Notes under the pieces: generated by a model
What the model saw: only the letters and a program-made list of their open reading frames with translations
Database searches by the model: none
What the model was told of the DNA's origin: nothing
Shown: piece after piece, positions 1 to 8,588 of the stretch
How the letters are laid out: each line of letters begins with the position of its first letter
Position numbering within the stretch: the stretch's first letter is position 1
Assembly (NCBI RefSeq): GCF_000611645.1
Contig: NW_014013353.1
Coordinates: forward strand, 5,443 to 25,469
Direction of reading: 5' to 3'
Length of the DNA stretch: 20,027 bases
DNA from: Monoraphidium neglectum
Taxonomy: Eukaryota; Chlorophyta; Chlorophyceae; Sphaeropleales; Selenastraceae
Translations under genes and position numbers: made by a program

Positions 1-60
1 GCCACCGCTGCCGCTGCTGCCGCCGCTGCCGCTGCTGCCGCCGCTGTGGCTGCTACCGCT
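1..60 (-). repeat. GCCGCTGCT-type repeat encoding Gly/Ser-rich tail
   Basis: Imperfect GCC/GCT triplet repeats on plus read as a Gly-Ser repeat (GGSSGSGG style) in the open minus frame. This is the last part of the left gene visible before the window edge. No stop codon is seen, so the protein continues outside. Confidence 0.7.
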
Positions 61-3000
61 GGGGAATGGCCGCAAGCCAACACGAGCAGCGCCCTGCATT
101 GATGGACAAGCCGGTAGTTGAGGAGGCAGCAGAGCAGCAGCAGTGTGGGCCTCCGTCGATGCAGCGTGGTCTTGGGGGATGGCCAGGCCGCCGCCGTTGT
201 TTGGGGCGTTGCTGCAGGGAGGCAGGTTCGGTTGCGCCGCCATACCGCGGCCCCTCATGATCGAGCGCGTGAGCATGACGATTCCGCAGGCGGTGCGCAC
301 GCGCCCGTGCCTCACCTGAGGCGCGGGCGCCCCGCTGCCGCCGGCATCACCGCTGCCAGGCGCGCCACTGCCGCCGACAGCACCATTGCCACCAGTGTTG
401 CCATTGCTGTCGACGCCGCCGCCAGCGCCCTCAGCCTCTGGAGCGGCTTCGTCTCCCAGCTCGCCCCTGCTGCGCCCGTCGCCCCTGCCGCGCCGGCCGC
501 CCCTGCCGCGGCCACGGGGTGCGCGCGTAGCAGCAGGCCCCCGGCAGACCGGAGCGCGGCAAGGTGCAGCAATGGCGCCGCGCACAAAATCGTCGTGCAG
601 TGGCTCCCGTGCCGCCGCGTCTGGGCTGCCAGCGCTGGGCGCCCCATCCTCCTTGCCCTCCGTAGAGTTGTGGCCGTGTCCGCCACAGCTGCTGCCGCCC
701 TCACCATCGGCGCCCAAGCTAGCTGCGCGCTGCCGGGCAGCCGTGGTCGCCACCGCTGTTGCAGAGTCGTCCTGCTCCTCCTCCTCCTCGTCGTCCTCTG
801 CCTGCGCCTCGTCGTCGGCCGTTCCTTCGCCGCGTGCCCGCTCATCGCCCCCGCCGCCATCGTCGTCGCCACCTCCAGCCCCCGCTGCAGAGCCGCGGCC
901 CCTGCCCCTGCCCCTGCCCCTGCCACGGCCACGGGCTCCGCCGCGTGCAGCGCCATTGGCCCCGTCTTGGCCCGCGCGCCCGCGCCCGCGACCCCGGCCT
1001 CGCCTGCCGCCGCCCTCTCCCTGGGCCCTGCCGCGCCCGCGCCGGCGCGCCCTCTGCCGCAGCGCCGCGGCCTGGTGCTGGGCGCTGAGCTCAGCCAAGC
1101 GCCGCCCCAGCTCTTGTGCCGCCGGCAGCAGCGCATCGTACACTGGCCGCCGCAGCGGAGCGCGCGGTGACGCCTGCTGCTGCTGCTCCTGCTGCTGCTG
1201 GTCGTTGCAGGGCTGAGATGGCAGCAGCCAACGCAGCGGCGTGCCTGTTTCGCGCTCACCGCCCACGACCCCGGGCCCCCCACCTGCCGCAGCAGCTCTG
1301 GGCTTCGCCGCCGCCCCGCCGGCAGCGCCAGTGGGCCCCAGGACGTGTGCAAACGGCGCCTCCACTTCGCCGGCTTCGCCGGCTGCGGCCTGCCCGAGCT
1401 GGTCTGCCCCAGCGGGCGAGGCGTTGCGGCTGCCGTGTGCCCCGGGGCTGGTGAGCTGCGGCGCCGCCTCTCCCGACTCACCCTGCACCGCAGCTGGCTG
1501 AGCCGCAGCCAGAGCAAGGGACCAGACGTGCTCCATGCTGGGGCCCCTGCTTTGTGGTGCACAGTGGCGGAGGTGAGGGCAGCAAAGGGCTTGGGTTGCA
1601 AGGAGTGAGGTTTGACCGGATTGGGCAGGGAGGCGCCCGTGGGGCTTGGCATTCCCATGTAGGCACTCCTGTCGCCACACCGTGCGCCTTTCAAAGCAGG
1701 CGCAGCCATCCTGTCCCGCCCGCAGGCCTTGTCAGCGTGGCGGTTGTGGTCGAGGCGGCAACCTGACCAAGCTCATCTCCCGCCCCCCTGCCACCCGGGG
1801 GACCCCTGATCACGCACCACAGCTCATCAAGTTCAGCGCCGCCGCCCGACGACGTGCTGCCTGACCCGCCGCTCTGGCTGCCGCGTCCCGTCTGCAGCCG
1901 CCGCAGCGCCGCGCCCCCGCCACAGCCGTCCGCCTCCCCGTGCGCCTCGCCGCCGTCAGCGGCCCGCACACCCGCGCCGTCCCCGGCGCCGCCCCTGGCG
2001 CCGCCCCCCGCGCCGCCGCCATCTGCTGGACCCTCAGCCTGGGCGAGCCGCCTCGAGGCCTCCACAGCGGCGGCGTCCACCATGCCGTGCAGCACCCCCA
2101 CAAGCGTTGCGGCGCGCGCCGCCGCCGCCACCTCCAGCTGCTGCTGCTCCGCCCTCGAGCCTCGGTAGGCGTCGGCGAGCGCGCCTGCGCGGGTGTTGGC
2201 CCGGATGTGTCGTGTGAGACACGCGGCGTTGGATGCTGCGCGCAGGGGCCACAAAAGGGGGGGCTTAGAGGGCCGCCAACCCCATGCCAGCCAGGCTTTC
2301 CACCCATGATCCCCACCGCGGCCAGCCCTGGCTGCAGCGACCAATAGTAATACAGCACCGCACTTCACCCCTCACCAGTGAACCCGCGCCAGTCGGCGTG
2401 CTCCGGCAGTGGCGGCGCCTGGGGCCCACACAGACGCGCCAGTACCCAAGCTGTCGCTGCCATGACACCCGCACACCAGCTGCCGCCACCAAAACCGGCC
2501 TCCCGTACACGAGACGGGGAGCCGAACGCGGCAGCTGACCAGTCGTCGGGAGGGGCTGGTATGTCCAGGACATCAGCAAAATTGACCCGCACGCTGCACG
2601 TGTCGGCCGGGGTCGATCCTGCGCCACGCTTCCCCTGCATGTTGGGCGCCGAGTGAGGGGCTCGCCGTTCCAGGTAGGCGGCCAGAAGGGAAGTTGCCAC
2701 GTCCTGCACGACCATCCGCAGCCTGCTGGGCTGCCCCGGCTCTGCACGCCGCATGGCGACCCCGGAAGCCGGCGCCAGGCGCAGGGGACCATCAAGCTGC
2801 GACGGTTGGAAGTGGAATACCAGCAGCAGCGGCCGCGGCTCCAACGGCACAGCCGCGCCGGCCTGGCTGCTGGCGGCCTTCCCGCTGTCTGCTGCGCCGC
2901 TGGCCTCGGAGCGGGGGGCGCAGCTGGCCTCCCCTTGCGTGCCCCCCGCTGTAATGCTGGCATCAGCCTCCGCTGCTGCAGGCGGCGCTGGAGGGCCTGG

Positions 3001-4239
3001 CTCGCCCGGGCCATCCCCTCGGCCTGCTGCTGCTGGGGCCTGCCCCGCTGCTGAACCCCCGGGCGCCGACGAGCACGCTGCAGCCGCTGCCGCCCGTGGG
3101 TCCACCAGTCCCGGCCACAGCACCACCACCAGCAGAGGCGTCTCATCCTCCCTGGGGGCCTGGCAAGTTGATTGGGGGAGGGGGGACGGGAGCCCGGCAT
3201 GCAGGGTGGAGAGACTGCGATTGTGAGGGCGGCGGTGCGATGCGAGGTGCGCGAGGCGGACGGGCAGCTAACAGCACCCAGGCCCAGGTCAGCCCTGACG
3301 CCGCTGCCCAAGGACAGCTCTGCGCTGCTTGCGCCTGGCTGTGGCCTGCTCTGAGCGGTCGCCCTTCCAAAACCCCTTGCAAGGGCGCCCCGTGCAGCGT
3401 CGCAGCTCACGTGGCCAAGCTGGCGGTGCGGGAACAGCGGCATCACCAGTGCGTCGACGCCGGTCAGCAGGTCAGCCCCCTGTCACGATTGCGCGCCACG
3501 GGGTTGCAGAGCGGGGCGCAGGAAGGGAGGAAAAGGAGTAGAGAGGCAGCAAAAAATTCGGTGGGGAACCATGCCATGGCAGGGGGTAATCAGCATTCGT
3601 TGTTTCGACTGTGGCAGCAGGGGCTGGCAGCGCGGCTGACCGCGCGGAGTGCACCAGCAAGCAGCTCTCTGTCTCGTGCTTGTCGACCAGAAGCGGCCCG
3701 GCCCTGCGACCACCGCGCCCACCAGTGTGGCGTCGAAGATCTCCTGCAAGGCCGCGTCGACAGCGCCAGCATCAGCCGCGCCCACACCGCCCGCGGGCAC
3801 GGTGCCTCGCACCGCGTCAAACAGCTGTGAGCCAGCGTGAGCTGGAATCCAGCGCACACGCTGCGGGCGGTCTGCTGGGTTAATCACAGACAGTTCCCTG
3901 TGAGAGGGGGCGGGTATGGAGCAATGCACGCTTCAGGCAAAAGTGAGATGCAAGCAGATTTTCTGCCGGGGGTGCGGAGCGAGTGGCCCCACATCGGGCT
4001 GCAGGCGCCGAGGTGGCAGGCAGATCGCACTTTCCAGCATGCTCACGCTGCCGCTCCCCCCGCCTCCTCACGCACCCCAACAGCAGGTCCAAGGCGGCCC
4101 GCTCGTCGTCCTGGGGCTCGCCAGCAGTGCTACTGATCCCCGACCACCCCCCACCCAGCATCTCTGGGGGCAGCCGGACCACGTTGCCCCCCAGATGAAC
4201 AGCAACAGGTGCCAAGGGCTCCTTGCTGGCACGACCCAT
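1..4239 (-). CDS. Multi-exon gene, possible divergent Ulp1/C48-like cysteine peptidase with long RG-rich/acidic tail (3' end outside window)
   Basis: Exons in transcript order: 4239-4031, 3897-3655, 3479-3411, 3159-2376, 2184-1818 and 1546-1 (still open at the edge). Donors and acceptors are canonical GT-AG and phases agree (2-2, 0-0, 0-0, 1-1, 2-2), except for a 1-nt slip inside exon 2. The start ATG at 4239 follows an in-frame stop about 70 nt upstream. Residues ~160-410 hold a hydrophobic strand ending in His (~173, codon 3413-3411), a second strand LLVVVLWP, then LLLVFHFQP with Asp (~296, codon 2793-2791), a helix ending AAYLERR, and Cys in SWCAGVMAA (~402, codon 2475-2473). That H-D-C order and spacing loosely fit C48 SUMO-type peptidases, but the usual Gln before Cys is not seen, and a 90-residue Ala/Gly/Pro insert lies between the strands. 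Residues after ~440 are helical, then Gln-rich, RG-repeat, acidic and Gly/Ser-rich. The peptidase call is inference; the gene structure is well supported. Confidence 0.72.
901..924 (-). repeat. CCTGCC hexanucleotide repeat encoding Arg-Gly repeats
   Basis: Four perfect units of CCTGCC on the plus strand read as alternating Arg and Gly on the minus strand, in the frame of the left gene's last exon. A second RG-rich run lies at about 964-1056. Together they make a GAR/RGG-like region of the sort that binds RNA or is arginine-methylated in other proteins; that role is inferred only from composition. Confidence 0.8.
1174..1200 (-). repeat. CTG/CAG triplet tract encoding a short polyglutamine run
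   Basis: Nine triplets (four CTG, one CTC, four CTG on plus) read as Q4-E-Q4 in the minus-strand exon. The run separates a conserved-looking upstream part from a helical segment that begins VYDALLPAAQELGRR. Confidence 0.8.
3411..3897 (-). other. Exons 2-3 of the left gene with an apparent 1-nt frame slip near 3680-3700
   Basis: Exon 2 enters in phase 2 from exon 1 and reads ELSVINPADRPQRVRW...FDATLVGAVVAGPGRF in one frame. Only a different frame, reading LLVDKHETESCLL, reaches the donor at 3655/3654 in phase 0. Phase 0 is what exon 3 needs, because its other frames hit stops at once. The intron 3654-3480 looks genuine: it has a pyrimidine-rich stretch and GT-AG ends. I found no donor/acceptor pair inside exon 2 that repairs the phase. 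Either one base is missing here in the assembly or allele, or a non-standard junction is used. Confidence 0.5.
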
Positions 4240-7116
4240 CGCACTCGGGCTGTTCCGACCAAGGGGCCCTGGTGCTATGGCAGCTCCACCTTGTCACCTG
4301 AAACGTGGGGCGTGGCATGCTAGTGTGTGCGAGTGTGTGTGTGTGTGGGGGGGGGGGCGGGGGGCGGGGGGCACGGCAGGCATGGCAGCGCATAATTGGA
4401 CGCAGGCATCCGAGCCACGCGCCCACCGAGCACGTGACAACGCGGGTGTGTGAGGGCATAGAATACAAATGCGCTCACGTTCAGCCTAGGCGGGTGCCCA
4501 GGGCCGCTGCATCAGCCAGATCGGTTCGCAGCAGATCTGCCACTCAGCTTTTTGAACAGATTTACACTGAAATGATACGATTGTATGCTCAACATGTCTT
4601 GTGTCCTAGTGCACGTAAGTCACCTAACCTGAGCGCAGCGAAGCCGGAACATGGACGTGATTGCTTCTTTCCCGCCCATCGTTCTGCCACGAATCCACTG
4701 GGTTACGCCGTTTGCTGGGCGCTCCGCAGCCAGAAATATCCATAAGAATCAGCACTGACACCCGCCTAACCGCTCAGTCCGCAGCTTACCGTATGACCGG
4801 ATCAGCTGCTGGCGCGGAGTGACGGGCGCCGTGGCTTCTCCGCGCTGCCGCACCAGAGTCACCTGGAGGCAGGGTGCAGAACCACCCACCAGCATTCCAA
4901 ATTTTCAGATGTATTTGTTCTGACGTGGGGGGGGGGGGCGTGTAGAAGGGTCTGTGGGGGCCCCCAGCTTCGTGGCATGGTCAGCCTGCAGGCTGCTGCA
5001 GCCCTGCACTAATGCATTGAGCCCCACACAGCCGTTGGCGCGGCGTTCATTCACCTCATCATACCAACCTATCCATATCAGTGTTTGCTTCGCGCAGATT
5101 TTATTATCATTCGTTGCACTTGGCCTGAAATCAACGTAGTCCGCATTTAAAAAACAAGCCTTGACGGTTTGAAGGGGCCAGGAGGGGTTGTGCCTCAGCC
5201 ACCTCGATGTCTTGCAAGCAAACGCCAGGAAACCTGCCTTGCGAGCCTCCCTCTGCCAAGATGCCACCTGTTCTTTGCCAGCAGCATGCTGTCCTGGCCA
5301 GGGTGCCCCTTGCGTGATGACCTTACGTGTGTGTTTCTGTTACGGTCATCGCTGCACGTGCGTCATTTCAGCCCACTTGCCGCTGCCACCCCCTGCACAC
5401 TCAGCAGAGTTATGCAAGCAGAAACGCTGCTGGCCAGAATCAGCTTCAAGAGGGGTGCACGTCAACCCACATGATATACATACCTCATACAGTAGCTTTG
5501 CCTCGAGCTCCCTTCTAGAATGGCACCTTGCCTAGTCCTTGTGCGCTTCTTTTGTGTTGTGAGCCCCGCTCCTATCTGGTAAATGACCAGTGTTGTGGTG
5601 TGCATGCACACCACCTGCCGCCCAGCACATGTGCTCGCTTCAGCGGCGAACGGCATGGTAAATTCCGCACCCTCCTTCCCGTGGGGGGCAGAGGGCAGGC
5701 GCGCGCAATCCCTGCAAAGTTGTCCAGCGATATACAGTACAGTGGCAGCAGCCGCCGGCTGACTCCCTTGCATACGACATGACATGTTTGTTTGTTGTAA
5801 TTGCAAACTCTCATACTGAGTTCTGTGGGCGTCCTGTGCGCGGCGATGGGTTAAGCAAGCGGTGAGTCTTGATTCGTTGCAACATGCTCGCAACCCTGGA
5901 CGACGTGCTCCCCGCCTGCACTGTCCCTCACAACTTGGGGCACGTGCCACACCCTACCACATGCTCACGGCGCACTCTGCCACACACAAACCAGTAACCT
6001 GGCTTGCCACGCGTGCGAACCCTTGCCACCCTGTATCAGCGAGCTCATGTGCACAATCAAGCACGTGCTGTTTGCGCATGCTCACTAGAGACCTAGCTTG
6101 CTTTGTGCATGTGCACGACTCCATATACTTACGTCTAATACCTGGTGGTATTCATCATACACGCTAAGCCTAGCAGTGACCCGCAACAGGCAGGCAATGA
6201 TACCCTGCGGCGCATAACAGGAGCCTCAAATCTTTGTAACAAGCAGTGATGGGTGGGCGTGGGCTGAGCAATGAGCCAAGCTGCAGCATGGGCTTGTACC
6301 AACTGCAAATCACTTTCAGGCGCCCAGGAGCATTGCGTGCAGTCTTGCAATTAAGTTGTCATACAATGTAGGGACTGGGTTGACTTTTTGCGCGCCCGCC
6401 CCGGGCGCCGCTCTGTCCCCGGCCACTCCCGCTCGCTTCCCAGGTGAATGCAAGGCGCCTTCGAGCATGCGTATCGGATGTGGCAGGATGGTGGGTTCAT
6501 GGCTCGGATGGGGGTGGGGCGCACACTGTCACTGAACCACGTGGTCACCTGGTGAGTGTGCAGTGCAGCCGCTGGCGCTGCAATACGTCCTGCGGCAGTC
6601 GGCTTGTCGGTGCTGGTGTGTCAGTTTAGGTCTCAATTCCTTTTGCCCGTCTTCGCCCTCATTGTCGTAACAATGCTTGTCCTAGATTGCACACGGACTA
6701 TGATAGTGTAACGATAACGGAGGACCCAGGATCTGAAGGCTGTGTCCCGGAAGAACATTAGCTGCAAACAATTGCTACTACAGCATATATCAGCATCGTG
6801 GCGCGCATAGTGTCAGATCACGCGGGTTGCAGTCTGGAGTTGGCCTTTTCCCGCGTGCGGGTGTACATGCAAGTAAGCTCGATCCGCCCATGACACTGAC
6901 CAGCAGCAGGCTCACAGCTGCGGACCCTTGGCTGCGCGCAGCGCTGGACGTGCAGCGCCAAGTGACGCAGCAGTGCCCGAGCAGCTGGCGTGCGGCATGG
7001 CTACACCCTCACACCCTGCTCTTGCTCCCATTTCATCAAGCAGATGTTGCTAGGGCTGCGTGGCCTGCCAGCCAACGGATCTTACGCCTAGCTGCCTGCC
7101 CGGGAGGGCGGCGGCG
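4240..7116. other. Intergenic region, no gene supported
   Basis: This region is visibly less GC-rich than the flanking exons. Open frames here are short, have mixed third positions and lack domain-like sequence. It lies between the divergently transcribed left gene and the plus-strand gene at 7117, so it should hold both promoters, but I see no TATA box placed convincingly. A poly-G run lies at 4927-4938. TGTAA occurs at several places (e.g. around 5796, 6234 and 6706) without a coding region upstream. Confidence 0.6.
4322..4371. repeat. TG microsatellite followed by a poly-G tract (G11-C-G6-C-G6)
   Basis: An interrupted (TG)n tract runs into three long G blocks at 4347-4357, 4359-4364 and 4366-4371. 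It sits about 85-130 bp upstream of the start codon of the left gene, on that gene's template strand. It could form a G-quadruplex and is also a likely site of sequencing-length error. Confidence 0.85.
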
Positions 7117-7763
7117 ATGGTGGGCGCAAGCGGGGAGGTTCCATGCTCTGCGCCGCAGCAGGAGCATGCCGACGCAGCCGCAGTAGATGAGGGCAGCTCG
7201 GAAGTGGAGGATGAAGCGGATGAAATGCAGGAGGAGCAGGAGACGCCTGGCCCCAGCAGGCTGCGTTCGCGGTCGATCCTGCGCAGCGGCCCCGGAGCCC
7301 CTGACCCCCCTGGCGAGGAGCGCGTGAAGCACACTGTTTCCTGGAACGACTTCCAGGGCAGGACCCTGACTGACGTCAAAGAGTTTGAGCCCAGGCAAGT
7401 AGCTAGGGTGCCAACGGAGGCTTGTGGGGGGGGGCTTGAGCAGGACAGCTGCAAGCAGCGGGGCTGCCGGCAGGGGCTGGGGATTGGATGTAGGTGGGGC
7501 TGCTGCAGACGCGGCGACACCATCTGCTTGACAGAAGCACACGGGGGACGCGCGCCGGTGTTGTTGGCCGGGGGACGACGTGTGGCGGCACCGCCCAAAA
7601 TCTCTGCCATGCACTCTCCTCCAGCAGCTGGCAGTGCGGCTTACTTTCCAAACGCCACCCCTCTCGCCCTCTCCTCTCCAATTAACGCAGCGAAAGCAGC
7701 GAGGACCACTCAGTGTCTCCGGAGCCTCTGCCACCAAAGGGCACGTGCTGTATTGTTTCCTAG
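7117..7763 (+). CDS. Small acidic protein with VSW...EFEPSE motif and C-terminal CaaX box; two exons joined by a GC-AG intron
   Basis: Exons 7117-7394 and 7691-7763 give 116 residues plus TAG. The start ATG sits in a GCGGCGATGG context; an in-frame ATG at 7060 would add 19 residues. Residues ~20-45 are strongly acidic (SSEVEDEADEMQEEQE). Then come SRSILRSG and HTVSWNDFQGRTLTDVKEFEP, which continues across the intron as SESSEDHSVSPEPLPPKG. The protein ends CCIVS. CIVS is a CaaX box with terminal Ser, predicting farnesylation, and the preceding Cys could be palmitoylated, so a membrane-anchored protein is likely. HTVSW also fits the RVxF docking consensus of PP1 regulators. Short plant proteins of unknown function carry a similar VSW/F-D...L-EV-EFEPSE block (from memory, not searched). 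Third positions are GC-rich in both exons. Function is unknown. Confidence 0.8.
7395..7690 (+). other. GC-AG intron
   Basis: The exon ends CAG and the intron begins GCAAGT, the classic strong GC-donor context. It ends in a pyrimidine-rich stretch and ACGCAG. Joining in phase 2 makes EFEP-SE and opens a frame ending at TAG 7761. No GT donor nearby gives this continuity. Length is 296 nt. If retained, the first frame stays open to about 7800 with a different C terminus lacking the CaaX box. Confidence 0.75.
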
Positions 7764-8265
7764 CGCCGCGCTCAGTGCTACCTACTGGTTGGATGCTTAA
7801 AAATACGCACACATTGGTCAGCCCCTGCATAACCTGCGGCAAGTTTCCCGATTGCCGCCGCAGCAGGCCTGCGACTGCTGCTGACCCTGGCCTTTGCCTT
7901 GTGCATAGGCCGACTGCAAGCCACCCAGTGGTGGGCTGCTGAAACTGTTTCATGCAAGCTCGCAATGCTTGGCGCTCATCCGATTTATTCAGCGCAGTCC
8001 TCGTCCAACTTTGTTGTTGGTATCGAGACAATCAGCAGGCATGCGCTGCGCTCGAATTGCAAGCAGCTGGCAGCGCTTCTTGCTGAGGGCTATGGGCCGG
8101 TGAACAAACCCATTCTTGCATGCGCTTTGCTCAACACCCATCGTTTGGTGCACGTGGTCACGGCCTTGTCACGCGCTACCCCTCAGATAATATGCTGCCT
8201 GCTTGGTAAAACCTTGTAGTGGCCGTTGCAACAGGAATGACAGCAGCCGCCGGGAAAGCACCCCA
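7764..8265. other. Convergent 3' flanks, no further gene seen
   Basis: This holds the 3' flank of the plus gene ending at 7763 and the region beyond the minus-strand poly(A) signal at 8266. I find no TGTAA on plus in this stretch, so the 3' end of the plus gene is not defined. Open frames here look non-coding. Confidence 0.55.
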
Positions 8266-8270
8266 TTACA
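8266..8270 (-). terminator. TGTAA polyadenylation signal
   Basis: TTACA on plus reads TGTAA on minus, the usual poly(A) signal of volvocine green algae. It is 102 nt past the TGA at 8372 and just beyond a hairpin, so it fits as the 3' end of that gene. Confidence 0.6.
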
Positions 8271-8286
8271 GTTGACGAATTATGTA

Positions 8287-8325
8287 CTTCCTCCTTGACG
8301 GCCAGCCTTACTCACAAGGAGGAAG
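8287..8325 (-). other. Perfect 11-bp stem-loop in the 3' UTR of the minus gene
   Basis: CTTCCTCCTTG at 8287-8297 pairs exactly with 8315-8325 around a 17-nt loop. On the minus transcript it falls between the stop codon and the TGTAA signal, where it could affect 3' end formation or stability. The role is inferred. Confidence 0.6.
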
Positions 8326-8371
8326 GAAGGCGGGCGGCCACAAATCTGTTCACGACGACGCACATGCAGCC

Positions 8372-8588
8372 TCAAAACACAGTCGGGCCGCCACTGCTGC
8401 CGTCTTCTCCAGCGCATTCGCTGCTGCTGCTGCCGCCCTGTTTCGCAGCCACAGCCTCAGCCTCGGCCTCCTCCTTGTCCGCAGCATGTGCCACCAGGTC
8501 TGACAGGCTCACGAAATCAAGCGCCTTGATGTGTGTAGATGCCAGCATCACCTTTGGTGCTTTGCCAGCGCGCTTCGCCTCGGCCCAC
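8372..8588 (-). CDS. Terminal exon of an unidentified minus-strand gene
   Basis: The acceptor AACTCAG ends at 8589 and the exon enters in phase 2. It reads WAEAKRAGKAPKVMLASTH, then IKALDFVSLSDLVAHAADKEE, an acidic Ala/Glu stretch, a Ser/Gly-rich tail and GPTVF before TGA at 8374-8372. Seventy-one codons have GC-rich third positions and protein-like patterning, and a TGTAA signal follows about 100 nt downstream. KVMLASTH resembles a buried beta-strand ending of an ATPase-like fold, but no Walker motifs were found upstream, so no family is assigned. Upstream exons must lie at higher coordinates. Confidence 0.6.

Noticed and set aside
312..1709. 465-codon minus-strand open frame
   Set aside because: It is a different frame from the true exon 1-1546. 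Its product is Arg/Ala-rich without structure, while the other minus frame has the acidic/RG modules and agrees in phase with five upstream exons.
4505..4540. tRNA-like GGTTCGCA with flanking AGATC/GATCT
   Set aside because: The short stem does not fit a T-arm, and no acceptor or anticodon arm can be placed around it.
5462..5950. 162-codon minus-strand open frame in the intergenic region
   Set aside because: Mixed third positions, no protein-like pattern, no splice or start context.
8372..8588. MutS-family (MSH4/5) C-terminal ATPase from the KVMLASTH motif
   Set aside because: No P-loop or Walker B (DEFGKGT-like) sequence was found on the minus strand upstream, and the tail does not resemble the family's C terminus.
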